Assembly: GCF_009192765.1 (NCBI RefSeq)
Contig: NZ_VOHQ01000011.1
Location: forward strand, 1-64,000
Length of the DNA: 64,000 nt
Source of the DNA: Agriterribacter humi
GTDB lineage: Bacteria; Bacteroidota; Bacteroidia; Chitinophagales; Chitinophagaceae
Direction of reading: 5' to 3'
Below, piece by piece: positions 53,261-63,653 of this stretch; the first letter of the stretch is position 1, and every line of letters starts with the position of its first letter. The notes under the pieces are model-generated. The model made no database searches. It saw only the letters and a program-made list of their open reading frames with translations, and was not told the DNA's origin. Position numbers and translations under genes: made by a program.

Positions 53261-54169
53261 ATGCTTACCGGTATACCACCCTTACGTATTTATAAAGCCT
53301 GCCTGGAGAAAGATCCATTGCTGCTGCATGTAATGGAAGTTTCGGAAAAAACATGGAAAACCCATTCTAATTACCTGAGCATTGTATGGATAAAAAGGGG
53401 AGAAGGCATGATTGAAACAGATTTCTTAAGAACAAAATATTTCCCCGATAGCATTTATTGCTTCAATAACTACCAGGCTTTTTCCCTGTTTCCGCAGCAT
53501 ACTACCAGCGTTGAACTGCTGTTGTTTCATCCTAATTTTTTTTGTATTGAAACCTACCAGCATGAAGTGGGCTGCAACGGTGTTTTATTTAATGAGGTGT
53601 ATCACGCTACGCCTGTTATGGTACAGCAGGAAGATGCAGATGATTTAACACAATTGCTCAACAATATCCGGCAGGAAAAGGATTGGGAAAACGCTGCAAC
53701 AAGAGAGCTGGTGTTTTCTTATCTCAAAATTTTCCTGGTAAAATTAACCCGCCTTAAAACCATACAAAAAGTACCTGCGGCTTCACCAAAAAGCGTATCG
53801 GTAAATGCAGAACGGCTGGTAACCCTGATCAATGAGAATTTTATAACACAGCATAAGCCTTCTTTTTACGCCAATGCCATGCACCTTAGTGTAAAAGCAT
53901 TGGGTAATTATTGCAGGCTGTATTTTAAAAAAAGCATCTCTGTTTTAATTAATGAGAAATTATTGTTGAAGGCCAAATGGGAACTGCTGCATACCAATAA
54001 CCAGGTTAAATCAATAGCGGATTCGCTATGCTTTAAAGATGAATATTATTTCAGCCGGTTTTTTAAAAAGCATATTGGAATATCTCCAAAATATTTCAGG
54101 GAAGCGGAGTGGCAGATGCGCAAAGGGTACCTGGCTATTCCTGAAGAGATGGACAAAACTATTGTTTAA
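53261..54169 (+). CDS. AraC family transcriptional regulator
   Basis: A cupin-like N-terminal region (about 1-190, SIVWIKRGEGMIETDF, YCFNNYQAFSLFPQH) and a C-terminal double HTH (about 195-285): FYANAMHLSVKALGNYCRLY and KSIADSLCFKDEYYFSRFFK, KHIGISPKYFRE. ATG 53261 is preferred over an upstream GTG (53216) that would overlap the -7 box. It is divergent from susC and the only regulator near the transporter, so it may control susCD; more often a sigma/anti-sigma or hybrid two-component system does this, so the link is inferred. Confidence 0.93.
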   Translation: MLTGIPPLRIYKACLEKDPLLLHVMEVSEKTWKTHSNYLSIVWIKRGEGMIETDFLRTKYFPDSIYCFNNYQAFSLFPQHTTSVELLLFHPNFFCIETYQHEVGCNGVLFNEVYHATPVMVQQEDADDLTQLLNNIRQEKDWENAATRELVFSYLKIFLVKLTRLKTIQKVPAASPKSVSVNAERLVTLINENFITQHKPSFYANAMHLSVKALGNYCRLYFKKSISVLINEKLLLKAKWELLHTNNQVKSIADSLCFKDEYYFSRFFKKHIGISPKYFREAEWQMRKGYLAIPEEMDKTIV

Positions 54170-54451
54170 CTTTGCAATAGCCTTATTTACGGAATGAGCG
54201 TAAAGCTGAATCCGGTAGCATGGAAAAACGATATATATGAAAATATCATGTTGTAAAGCAGGACGGAGCAGGACATGCGATAATGCAGTAAAATGTAATT
54301 TGCCTTAAAATAAAGTTGGGGTGGAGTGATATTTTTTTACCATTATGTTAAACGTGAATTGCCGCCTTGCAGTGAGATGAATGATTACAAACCTTTGAGG
54401 AAATACAGTTTACTATTATTGAATAAAAGCAACGATTGAATATTCAAGATC

Positions 54452-56926
54452 ATGAAGCGAAAGAATGCCATAAAGAAGAAAACAACCCGCTTTCTTACAA
54501 CCCGCAACATAGGATTAGCCTTTTTATTGCTCCTTATAGCCGCAATTATAAATCCTGTTATCGGTAAGGATACAGAAATTGCCGCCGGCACACCTTTTTG
54601 GGTTTGGTCTTTCCTGGGAAGATTGCACCCTTTAGTAGTGCATTTTCCGATCGGACTGCTGGTTGTGGCCTGGTTGATGGAATTATTGGTTTGGAAAAGG
54701 AAGTCGAATGATTTTGGCCCGGCCATCAGGGTATTAATGGTTATTGGAACCATTTCATCGGTTATCGCTGTTGTATTCGGCCTGTTGTTAATTAATACAG
54801 AAGAATACGGCGGAGATATATTGCCTGTTCACCAGTGGACGGGTATTGCTACTATGGTATTGGCAGCCATCACCACTTATACCTATTTCCGGAAATCGCG
54901 GCGTATGCAAAAGCTGTTGCTTACGCTAACAGTGGCAGGTGTAACGGTTGCCGGTCATTATGGTGCATCATTAACGCATGGTGAAGATTACCTCACAAGC
55001 GTATTGCCCTCTGCCCAACCGGATGTTGCCGCTAATCAGCCCACATTTGTGTTGGCCAATCAAACAGGTCCTTTAAATGAAACGCAGGTACAGGAACTGA
55101 ACCTGCAAATCCGTTCCATTTTTGCGCATAGCTGCACCAATTGTCATGGGGAGGCTAAGCAAAAGGGTGATTTAAGACTTGATTCAAAAGAAGCGATTTT
55201 AAAAGGAGGAGAAGATGGTCCTGTGCTTGTAGCCGGTGATCCGGAAAAAAGTGAATTGATCAGGAGAATTAAATTGCCCCGTAATCATAAGGAGGCCATG
55301 CCATCCAAAGGAAAGGGGTTAACTCCACAGGAGATAGCCACCATTGAATATTGGGTTAAACAAGGTGCTCCATGGCCTACCGGCGAATTAAAAAGTATTT
55401 TCCGTGTAGCAGCATTAGAGCCCCGCATGCCTGAGATTCCCGCCGCAACCGGCGACATAGTAAGCCCGGTTGATCTTTTTGTAAACGACTATTTTAAAAA
55501 ACATAAGGTTGAATGGAACAAAAAGGTAGATGACCGCACTTATATACGCAGGGTATATCTGGATGTAATAGGGTTGGTGCCTGCCGCAGATACCATAGAT
55601 GCTTTTATAAACGATACGCGTCCCGATAAACGTGAAATATTAGTAAGCAACCTGCTCAGCCGTAATAGCGACTACGCCCAGCATTGGCTTACTTTCTGGA
55701 ATGATGCCTTACGCAACGACTACAGCGGAACGGGTTATATAACAGGCGGACGTTACGACATTACAGAGTGGTTGTACAGCTCCCTGCGGGATAATAAGCC
55801 GTATAATATTTTTGTAAAAGAGTTGATCAGTCCTACTGAAAAATCAAAAGGCTTTATAGCCGGTATTAAATGGAGGGGAACTATTAATGCCAGCCAGCGA
55901 ACAGAAATGCAGGCGGCCCAAAATGTGTCTCAGGTTTTCCTTGGGCTCAATTTAAAATGCGCTTCCTGCCATAATAGTTTTGTGAGCGACTGGAAATTAG
56001 AAGACGCATATGCCTTTGCCAATGTATTTGCCGATAGTGCGCTGGAGATTAACCGCTGCGATAAACCCACCGGTAAAATGGCTCCCACCCGTATGCTGTA
56101 CAAAGAGTTGGGGGAAATAGATTCCAATGCTGTTACACAGGACAAACTAAAGCAATTGGCCGAATACCTGGTGCAGCCTAAAGACGGCAGATTATACCGT
56201 ACCCTGGTTAACCGTGTGTGGGCGCAATTGATGGGACGTGGTATTGTGGAACCTGTGGATGTAATGGATAATGAACCCTGGAGCCAGGACCTGCTGGACT
56301 GGCTGGCATCCGACTTTGTGGCAACAGGGCACGATGTGAAAAAGCTCATCTATAAAATACTAACTTCAAAAACCTATCAACTGCCATCGGTAGGCATAAA
56401 AGAAGCTGAATTAATTGTTGCACCCGATTATGTATTTACCGGTATGTTACGCAGACGGTTAACCGCAGAACAGTTTACCGATGCGGTAAGCAAGGCTATT
56501 CAACCGGTTTATGGCGATAGCGCTATCGTATATAAATTATTGCCGGAAGATGTTAAGACAGATATTCGTTTTCCACGGGCATCGCTCGTTAAAAATGATC
56601 CTTACCTTACAGCGCTGGGCCGTCCTAACCGCGAAACCGTTTCCACCAGCCGCCTCTCGCAGGCCAATTTGCTGCAGGCGCTTGAGCTTACCAATGGCGA
56701 CCGGTTCAACAATGCAGTAAAACGAGCCGCTGTAAAATGGAAACAGGAATATCCGGATGCGGAAAAAATGGTAACTGAAATTTACAGGAGTACATTGGGA
56801 AGGCCGCCAGCTTCCGATGAGGAGTCGGTTGCGCTGAAAGTACTGGGCCAAACGCCTACTGAGGCTGCCGTGCAGGACTTTTTGTGGGCTATGACATTAC
56901 ATCCCGAATTTCAGTTGATCTATTAG
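54452..56926 (+). CDS. Membrane protein with cytochrome c, DUF1549 and DUF1553 domains
   Basis: The N-terminal region (about 20-165) has four membrane segments and FLGRLHPLVVHFPIGLLVVA, typical of DUF2231-like membrane modules. A planctomycete-type cytochrome c domain follows with haem motif SCTNCHGEAKQKGDLRLD (about 227), then DUF1549 (about 345-540) containing KCASCHNSF (about 503) and DUF1553 (about 580-800, NRVWAQLMGRGIVEPVDVMD, SRLSQANLLQALELTNGDRF). These proteins occur with DUF1501 partners, as here (38 bp downstream). They are thought to act in oxidative or degradative periplasmic steps, but no substrate is known. Length 824 aa. Confidence 0.9.
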   Translation: MKRKNAIKKKTTRFLTTRNIGLAFLLLLIAAIINPVIGKDTEIAAGTPFWVWSFLGRLHPLVVHFPIGLLVVAWLMELLVWKRKSNDFGPAIRVLMVIGTISSVIAVVFGLLLINTEEYGGDILPVHQWTGIATMVLAAITTYTYFRKSRRMQKLLLTLTVAGVTVAGHYGASLTHGEDYLTSVLPSAQPDVAANQPTFVLANQTGPLNETQVQELNLQIRSIFAHSCTNCHGEAKQKGDLRLDSKEAILKGGEDGPVLVAGDPEKSELIRRIKLPRNHKEAMPSKGKGLTPQEIATIEYWVKQGAPWPTGELKSIFRVAALEPRMPEIPAATGDIVSPVDLFVNDYFKKHKVEWNKKVDDRTYIRRVYLDVIGLVPAADTIDAFINDTRPDKREILVSNLLSRNSDYAQHWLTFWNDALRNDYSGTGYITGGRYDITEWLYSSLRDNKPYNIFVKELISPTEKSKGFIAGIKWRGTINASQRTEMQAAQNVSQVFLGLNLKCASCHNSFVSDWKLEDAYAFANVFADSALEINRCDKPTGKMAPTRMLYKELGEIDSNAVTQDKLKQLAEYLVQPKDGRLYRTLVNRVWAQLMGRGIVEPVDVMDNEPWSQDLLDWLASDFVATGHDVKKLIYKILTSKTYQLPSVGIKEAELIVAPDYVFTGMLRRRLTAEQFTDAVSKAIQPVYGDSAIVYKLLPEDVKTDIRFPRASLVKNDPYLTALGRPNRETVSTSRLSQANLLQALELTNGDRFNNAVKRAAVKWKQEYPDAEKMVTEIYRSTLGRPPASDEESVALKVLGQTPTEAAVQDFLWAMTLHPEFQLIY

Positions 56927-56964
56927 TAAAGCAATTTAAGTACGCCATTTAAAATAGTCAGATC

Positions 56965-58404
56965 ATGAAAGCCAATTGGAACAGAAGAGATTTTATTAAA
57001 AAATCCAGTGCAGCCACGCTTGCAGCTTTGGCGGCAGGTGCGCCAGTAGCGGGCCTGCTGAGCGGATGTGGCAAAGGAAAAAAAATTGCTGCTAATACTT
57101 CTGCCGACACCGTAATATTATTGTGGTTAGCCGGTGGAATGGCGCATACAGAAACTTTTGATCCCAAAAGATACACGCCCTATGAAAATGGGCTGGAAGG
57201 CAACCGCGTGCTGAGCACATTCAAGTCTTTCCCTACTGCTTTAGATGGCATCCAGTTTTCTGATGGGCTGCAATCCATAGGCAGTGTAATGGATAAGGGC
57301 ACTTTGATCAGGTCGTACGTTGCAGCCGATATGGGGCATATTCTCCATTCCAGGCATCAATACCACTGGCATACCTGTTACGAACCGCCTCAAACGGTTG
57401 CCGCGCCGCATATTGGCGCATGGATCGCTAAAGAATTAGGTCCCAAAAACCAGGTGATCCCGGCCTTTATTGATATCGGACAACGGATGACCGTTGGCGA
57501 ATCCGAAGAATTAAAAGCTTTTCATACTGCCGGGTTTTTAGGCAATGAATTTGGCCCGTTTTTAATCCCCGACCCCAGCCAGGGGCTGGAAAGTGTACGC
57601 CCTCCTGTAGGCATGGATGCCAGGCGTTTTGAACGACGCAACCAGTTGTACAATGATCTGATCAGCAAAAGCGCTATAGGCGACCTGGGAAGCGATTACC
57701 AGAAAGAATCGCTTAAAAGATCCATGGAGCAGGCCTATATGCTGCTCAATTCGCCGGAGGCAAAGGCATTCGATCTGAGTTTAGAACCCAAAGAAGTGTA
57801 CGATGTGTATAATACCGGCCGTTTTGGTTTGGGCTGTTTGCTGGCAAGGCGGCTTACCGAACAAGGCGCAAGGTTTATAAGCGTTACCACCGAATACGAG
57901 CCTTTTAAAGGATTTGATACCCATGAGAACGGTCATACCCGCATGGTGGATATGAAAAAAATGGTAGACGGACCTATTGCCCAACTGGTTAAAGACCTGG
58001 ATAAGAGCGGCCACCTTGATCGTACCATGATCATTGTAGCCAGCGAGTTCAGCAGGGATATGATGGTGGAAGGACGGCCCGATGCCAAAGTAAAGGAACA
58101 GGTAAACCAGCCTGATATTTTGAACGACATGAAATTTTACGGTATGCACCGCCACTTTACAGATGGCTGTTCCATACTGATGTTTGGCGGTGGCATCAAA
58201 AAAGGATTTGTATATGGTAAAACGGCCGATGAACGCCCATGCAAAACAATTGAGAATCCCATAAAAATAGACCAGATCCATCAAACCATTTACCACGCCC
58301 TGGGCATTCCGCCCGATACCAACTACGTAGTGGAAAAAAGGCCTTTTTATACTACGCCCGATGGCGATGGTAAGATAGCAAAGGAGTTGCTGATAAAAGT
58401 GTAG
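56965..58404 (+). CDS. DUF1501 family exported lipoprotein
   Basis: A twin-arginine signal (NRRDFIKKSSAATLAALAAG) ends in the lipobox LLSGC (Cys35), so it is probably a Tat-exported lipoprotein. The mature part is a DUF1501 alkaline-phosphatase-like fold: LLWLAGGMAHTETFDPK, GFDTHENGHTRMVDMKK, TMIIVASEFSRD and HQTIYHALGIPPDTNY. His and Asp residues in these motifs could bind metal. It is an operon partner of the cytochrome/DUF1553 protein just upstream. DUF1501 proteins are possibly hydrolases or sulfatase-like; activity is not established. Confidence 0.92.
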   Translation: MKANWNRRDFIKKSSAATLAALAAGAPVAGLLSGCGKGKKIAANTSADTVILLWLAGGMAHTETFDPKRYTPYENGLEGNRVLSTFKSFPTALDGIQFSDGLQSIGSVMDKGTLIRSYVAADMGHILHSRHQYHWHTCYEPPQTVAAPHIGAWIAKELGPKNQVIPAFIDIGQRMTVGESEELKAFHTAGFLGNEFGPFLIPDPSQGLESVRPPVGMDARRFERRNQLYNDLISKSAIGDLGSDYQKESLKRSMEQAYMLLNSPEAKAFDLSLEPKEVYDVYNTGRFGLGCLLARRLTEQGARFISVTTEYEPFKGFDTHENGHTRMVDMKKMVDGPIAQLVKDLDKSGHLDRTMIIVASEFSRDMMVEGRPDAKVKEQVNQPDILNDMKFYGMHRHFTDGCSILMFGGGIKKGFVYGKTADERPCKTIENPIKIDQIHQTIYHALGIPPDTNYVVEKRPFYTTPDGDGKIAKELLIKV

Positions 58405-58611
58405 GGGTTACAAGTTGCAGGGTACAGGTTACAGGGACAGGTTGCAAGTTATCTACATGTTCATGTGCAGGTACTGGCTTGTCCGGGTAATTGATGAAGG
58501 CAGACTTTCGGAATGGGTGTGTCAGCTCAAAGGGGTAAGCGCCCGTGAAAGGCCGGATTGATGCATTACGGGCAGGCGCCAGGAGCCTCCACAATTTCTT
58601 TAAGGATACAT
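58405..58611. repeat. Intergenic tract with ACAGGTTACAGG-type repeats
   Basis: 58405-58452 contains near-repeats of GGTTACAAGTTGCAGGGTAC and ACAGGTTACAGGGACAGGTT. The rest is non-coding. It separates the DUF1501 gene from the end of the convergent restriction enzyme gene. Confidence 0.5.
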
Positions 58612-61600
58612 TTATTCAAACTTTACTTCAGGTAGCGCATTTACAATATCTACTGTTTGCACACTTACATTGATGATGCTTAAAAGCAGGTCGGGAATAT
58701 AGCGTGGATTACCCACTTCTGCCGCCCAGTCATTGGGATTGTTGGTGATGCCGCTTTCTTTGTGTGTGGTTACCTGGTAGCGCTCCATGATCCATTCAAT
58801 GGCGGATTTGCCGTTTACCACATATTCGTAGGCCTTTGCAGGAATGTTGGAAACCGTGATCCGGCTGTTGTAAATGATGGTATCCTTCTGACCTTTTTTA
58901 GGAAAGCGCATTTTCTTTACCGTATAAAGCCCCTCCAAAGAGGAGAGCGCATCTTCCTCAACTTTTACATCAGGATGAGGGGGTACTGTTTCATAATTCA
59001 AATGCAGCTCCGCCAATTGCCTGCCTGCTTTGCTGAATGCCCAGAAATCTTTTACTGACTCTACCAATGGCAACCGAGGCAGCATTTTCTTTAAATCGTT
59101 GGCAAAGGTTTCCCGGTATTGTTTGCTTTGCAGGAAGCCGTATACATAATAAAAAATATCTTCCCTGGTTACGTTCTTTCCGTACTGTTTTTTGGCTCTT
59201 TCAAAAATGAAATCACTAATGGCATCCCTGCGGGTATATTGTTGGTCGTTGTCTTCGTCAAATAATCCTTTTTGGATGGAATTGTTTTTTTCGTAGTAGT
59301 AGAGTGGGAAGCACTGACCATTAAACTGCATTTGTCGATCTGGAATACAGTTTGTAAGAATTGTCGAAAAATCTTTTGTTCCTCCTGATCCAGAAATACA
59401 AATTAATAGATTCTTTGAATCGTCTGTAGGAATTAATGATGGCAATTGATAACGACTCCAATTAAGATTTTTATTAAAATACAAATTCTGTTTAAAAAAG
59501 GGACGATATAATCCAATTCTTAATGATTGAGCTTCATAATTTAATTTCCGAAGTTTTATGGCTTCTTCCATTAAACCTTGATCCCACTTAATTCTTTTCG
59601 GATCTTTTGATACTATTGTATCAATTTTCGTATTCGTATTTATTTTTAGCGTCTCAGCGAGTTTGTCCACTTCGCCATTATAGTAGTCAATCAATGCTGT
59701 TACTTGTAACTTTAGCTTATTGAGTGAAAAAGAATAAACCCAAGACTCTCTATTAGTAATTACACCAGCAGAGTATTTAATGAAAATAGTTTTTTTATCG
59801 TGTTTTTTGTCCCCAAGTGAAATAAATGACTCAAATAAATTATTACGCATACTTATCCAGTCTCCATGTTCATTTGGTGTTAAATGCACCAATTGTAAAT
59901 TGGAACTGAGAAAAGATTTATAATTTTTGATAATTTGTAGCTTTTCTTCTCTTCCCAAATAGCCACCAATATCATGATAATGTATAGTTGCCTTGTTTTT
60001 AACAGACGCAGGATTTTTTACCAACAATGTTATAGCTATAGGAGTGCGTGAACCACTACCAAATATTTTACCACCTTCTTTTCTACTCAATTCTCCGCTG
60101 GTACGTTGGTTTCCTCTTAAATTAAAAGCATATATGGATGTAAACTCTTTTTCAATAGATTTTCTAAAACCATCGGTGGCTTGACCATCAATCCAGGAAC
60201 CATTTGAAACAAAACAAATAATACCTCCATTCTTGTCTAACCTGTCAGTACTCCATCGAAATGCTTTTATATAAGCATCATAAACTGCCCTTTTCATCGA
60301 TTTCGTTTCTGCAGCATAAGTACTACCAATCCTTGTGTCCAATTTTGGATAAATTTGATTCTGAGCATCGTCATGAAAATCCTTCTGCCCTACTGAATAT
60401 GGCGGATTCCCCATAATAATTTTCAATGGAGCTTTTTTTTGCCGCTGCACTCTTTCCGAATTTTGAGGGAACATTTCAGAAAATAGCTTTTCGCTGTCTT
60501 CCGTTTCACCCAGTTGAAAGGTATCGGTTAAACAAATTCCCTGGAATGCTTTATAACTGTCATTCATATCTTCCGGAGGAGCATCAGAAAGAATGATGTC
60601 ATGATATGCATTTTCAATATTTACGGCTGCAATGTAATAGGCCAATAAAACAATTTCGTTACAATGAATTTCATGGTTGTATTTGCGCTCCATATCTTCT
60701 TTCCTGATCAGTCCGCTTTGCAATAAGCGTGTAATGAATGTGCCGGTACCCGTAAAGGGGTCAAGGATATGTATGTTTTCATCAGAGATGCTACGGTTAA
60801 ATTCTTTTTGTAAAATATCGCTCACAGAATGAATAATGAAGTCCACTACTTCAATGGGCGTATAAACAATGCCCAGCCTTTCCACCATTTTTGGGAAAGC
60901 GGTTTTAAAGAACCTGTCGTATAATTCAATAATGATGCGCTGCTTTCCTTCCGCATTGTCAATACCGGAGGCCCTTGTTTTTACGGATGCATAAAACTTT
61001 TCAAGAACCAGAGCATCTTTTTCCAGCGATTGCTCTTCCAGTAAGTCCAGCATCTTTTGCATAGACTGGCTTACCGGGTTGTTCCGTACAAATGAATAAT
61101 TTTCAAACAGGGCGTCAAATACAGGCCGTGTAATGATATGCTGCGAAAGCATTTCGTTGGCTTCCGCCTGTGTAATGGAAGTATTGATGTTTTTATGCAG
61201 CCCTTTTAAAAAATTGTCAAATGCCTGGTGATGCCTGCTGTCTTCATTAATGATCCTTGTTATCCGCTCTGTTTGCCGTTGTGCAATTTCGGCTACTGAC
61301 TTTGCCCATTGTTCCCAATACCTGCGGTCGCCTACTTTTTGCACCAGCCTTGCAAACATTACGTTTTGCAGTTGCTCAAACTGCAAGCTCATTTGCTGGC
61401 TGATGCTCCTGGTATTATAAGGCGCTTCATCTTCGTTTACCATAGACGGCATACCATCATCATCAAAAGTATATTCAGGTCTGCCAACAAGGATATTGTT
61501 CGGTTTGCGTTTATTAAGCTCTATTTTATTGATCGTTGCATTAAAACGGTCGTCATGTGCACGGAGTGCGTTCAGCACGGTCCATACCACCTTATAGCGG

Positions 61601-63492
61601 GCGTTATCATCCAGTGCACTTGCGGCATCTACATCGGATGGAACAACAACCGGTATAATGATATAACCATATTTTTTCCCCGGCGCCTTTCGCATAACAC
61701 GGCCAACGGATTGCACCACATCCACCTGTGAATTGCGTGCCGAAAGGAACATTACCGCATCAAGAGATGGCACATCCACACCTTCGCTCAGACAACGCAC
61801 GTTGGTAAGCACACGGCATTCATTGCCATCGCTGTCTGCTTTCAACCAGCTTAATAATTCATCTCTTTGAGGGGCAGCCATCGTACCATCAATATGTTTG
61901 GATGCCACCGATACCATTTGCTCCTTTTTTTGATATGGTAATGCGTCAAGATAAACATCTGCGGTGCTGTTGTAGGCATCGGTAATTTTTTTTGAAACTG
62001 CAATGCTGGAACAGAATGCAACCGCCTTACGCATAGGTTCGGGGTCGGTAGATTGTATTATTCCTTCATCACCGAGAATTTGTTTTGACAACGCATTGAT
62101 GCAGCCGATAAGCTTTGAAGCGTCATCAGTATTGATCTCACTTTTTTTATCAGCAATGATTTCCTGCACGGCAGGCGGTATATCTTTATCACTAAGGGTA
62201 AGGATCAGCACTTTGTAATCGCTGAGCAAATTTTTTTCTACCGCTTCGCCAAAACCTATCCGGTAAATCTCTTTTCCGTATAACCGCTCATCATCCATTG
62301 AGCATAAAACCGCCTCCGCCTGTGCAGCTTTGCTTTTTGTATCATCGTTGTACAGGCGTGGGGTGGCAGTCATGTACAGCCGCTTCCTGGCTTTGATGAA
62401 ATGATTATCATGCACTTTGGTAAAGGCAGATTCATCTTCATCGTATAGGGTTACACCTGTGGTTCTGTGCGCTTCGTCACAAATGATCAAATCAAATTCG
62501 CCAAACCCGTTCTTGATGATCTCTTTTTGCGCTTCGGCTATTACTTTAATGGACTGATAGGTGGAAAACACTACCGTCATTCCCGCCGGGGGATTGGTCC
62601 GGATATGGTTGAATTGTCGGATGATATCCCCCTTGTTGGTGGAGGCGGGTAAAGCCAGGTCTACAACACTGAAATTATCACTATCATCATTCTCCGTTTT
62701 CTTTTTGGTGATTTCCGGGTCTGAACAGATACAAATGGCATGGATCGGCTCATTGGCATCTGAGGACCACTCCCTGAGCGTTTGCCCTAATAAAGCAATG
62801 GAAGGAACTAAAAATAAAACCAGCCCTTTGCCATTGGTTTCGTTTTCAGCAATACGTAACGAATTCAAAGTTTTACCGGTTCCGCAAGCCATAATAAGCT
62901 GGCCGCGGTCGGCAGTTTTGAAATATTGGTGTGTACTATTGAGCGCTTCTTTCTGGTGTGGGCGCAGCGATTTTTTAGGTGTGCGGGAAGCGTCGCCATG
63001 AATACCTTTATCTAATTTTTCCCAGTCAACCGGCGCTTCCTGTAAATCGTGAAGATTCAGCCTGGTTACGGCAGGGTGCTGGTTCCGGATGGCTTCTGTT
63101 GCGTTCGGCCCCCATTTGTTGCTTGTTGAGATCCAAAGCCGGTGGGAGAAACCGACTGTCTGCAAGTCTTCACTTTTGAACTTCCTGCCCGATGTGGACA
63201 GAAAGCTGTCAACTGCAGGTTTGTCAATCACTGCGTTTTCCTGGAAGCATTTGCATTGTATTGCCCAGTAATCACCATCAAGCGTTTGAGCAACCAGGTC
63301 AATGCCTGTGTCGCTTCCGCCCAAATCATTCCTGCCATGAAATTCATTCCATAGCCAAACCTTTTTCAAACGGTTCGCATACTGAGGATCGGTAAGCAGG
63401 TATGCCTGCATCAATCTTTCAAATCGTTCGCCTTTATCTTTCTCTGAAAAAGAGATAGTACGGTATTTGTCAAGCAGTGTATTAAAAGTCAT
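58612..63492 (-). CDS. Type ISP restriction-modification enzyme (single polypeptide)
   Basis: A 1626-aa fusion like LlaGI/LlaBIII: Mrr-type nuclease (about 55-110, GSDTGIDLVAQ, WAIQCKCF), superfamily 2 helicase (Walker A MACGTGKTL about 203-211, CDEAHRTTG about 337-345, QSVGRVMRKAPG), a helical coupler, then a gamma-type adenine methyltransferase (motif I DPFTGTGTFITRLL about 910-923, catalytic NPPYSVG about 1028-1034) and a C-terminal target-recognition region (about 1240-1600). It methylates or translocates and cleaves DNA from a short asymmetric site; the specificity cannot be predicted. All catalytic motifs look intact. A divergent XRE gene lies 161 bp upstream. Confidence 0.95.
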   Translation of the reverse strand: MTFNTLLDKYRTISFSEKDKGERFERLMQAYLLTDPQYANRLKKVWLWNEFHGRNDLGGSDTGIDLVAQTLDGDYWAIQCKCFQENAVIDKPAVDSFLSTSGRKFKSEDLQTVGFSHRLWISTSNKWGPNATEAIRNQHPAVTRLNLHDLQEAPVDWEKLDKGIHGDASRTPKKSLRPHQKEALNSTHQYFKTADRGQLIMACGTGKTLNSLRIAENETNGKGLVLFLVPSIALLGQTLREWSSDANEPIHAICICSDPEITKKKTENDDSDNFSVVDLALPASTNKGDIIRQFNHIRTNPPAGMTVVFSTYQSIKVIAEAQKEIIKNGFGEFDLIICDEAHRTTGVTLYDEDESAFTKVHDNHFIKARKRLYMTATPRLYNDDTKSKAAQAEAVLCSMDDERLYGKEIYRIGFGEAVEKNLLSDYKVLILTLSDKDIPPAVQEIIADKKSEINTDDASKLIGCINALSKQILGDEGIIQSTDPEPMRKAVAFCSSIAVSKKITDAYNSTADVYLDALPYQKKEQMVSVASKHIDGTMAAPQRDELLSWLKADSDGNECRVLTNVRCLSEGVDVPSLDAVMFLSARNSQVDVVQSVGRVMRKAPGKKYGYIIIPVVVPSDVDAASALDDNARYKVVWTVLNALRAHDDRFNATINKIELNKRKPNNILVGRPEYTFDDDGMPSMVNEDEAPYNTRSISQQMSLQFEQLQNVMFARLVQKVGDRRYWEQWAKSVAEIAQRQTERITRIINEDSRHHQAFDNFLKGLHKNINTSITQAEANEMLSQHIITRPVFDALFENYSFVRNNPVSQSMQKMLDLLEEQSLEKDALVLEKFYASVKTRASGIDNAEGKQRIIIELYDRFFKTAFPKMVERLGIVYTPIEVVDFIIHSVSDILQKEFNRSISDENIHILDPFTGTGTFITRLLQSGLIRKEDMERKYNHEIHCNEIVLLAYYIAAVNIENAYHDIILSDAPPEDMNDSYKAFQGICLTDTFQLGETEDSEKLFSEMFPQNSERVQRQKKAPLKIIMGNPPYSVGQKDFHDDAQNQIYPKLDTRIGSTYAAETKSMKRAVYDAYIKAFRWSTDRLDKNGGIICFVSNGSWIDGQATDGFRKSIEKEFTSIYAFNLRGNQRTSGELSRKEGGKIFGSGSRTPIAITLLVKNPASVKNKATIHYHDIGGYLGREEKLQIIKNYKSFLSSNLQLVHLTPNEHGDWISMRNNLFESFISLGDKKHDKKTIFIKYSAGVITNRESWVYSFSLNKLKLQVTALIDYYNGEVDKLAETLKINTNTKIDTIVSKDPKRIKWDQGLMEEAIKLRKLNYEAQSLRIGLYRPFFKQNLYFNKNLNWSRYQLPSLIPTDDSKNLLICISGSGGTKDFSTILTNCIPDRQMQFNGQCFPLYYYEKNNSIQKGLFDEDNDQQYTRRDAISDFIFERAKKQYGKNVTREDIFYYVYGFLQSKQYRETFANDLKKMLPRLPLVESVKDFWAFSKAGRQLAELHLNYETVPPHPDVKVEEDALSSLEGLYTVKKMRFPKKGQKDTIIYNSRITVSNIPAKAYEYVVNGKSAIEWIMERYQVTTHKESGITNNPNDWAAEVGNPRYIPDLLLSIINVSVQTVDIVNALPEVKFE

Positions 63493-63558
63493 TCGAATTG
63501 TTGATGTGGGATTTGGCTTATGGGATTTCGTTCAGTTACAATTTGTGTCGTAAAAGAG

Positions 63559-63588
63559 CAAAAATATACTTTAAAGATAATTTATCAA
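63559..63588 (-). promoter_or_regulatory. Promoter of the Type ISP gene
   Basis: On the minus strand TTG (63588-63586) and TATTTTTG (63566-63559) are 19 bp apart and fit the Bacteroidota -33/-7 pattern. The transcription start would fall about 60 bp before the ATG at 63492. Confidence 0.65.
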
Positions 63589-63596
63589 CTTTAAAG
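63569..63596. promoter_or_regulatory. Paired CTTTAAAG palindromes, probable XRE operator
   Basis: The perfect palindrome CTTTAAAG occurs at 63569-63576 and 63589-63596, inside the longer direct repeat ACTTTAAAGA and exactly 20 bp apart (two helical turns). One copy lies in the spacer of the ISP promoter and the other next to its -33 element. Confidence 0.6.
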
Positions 63597-63653
63597 AAAT
63601 ATAAAGGTTATTAAAGGAAAAAATCTGTGCTTACCTGAAAGGAAATTTGTGAG

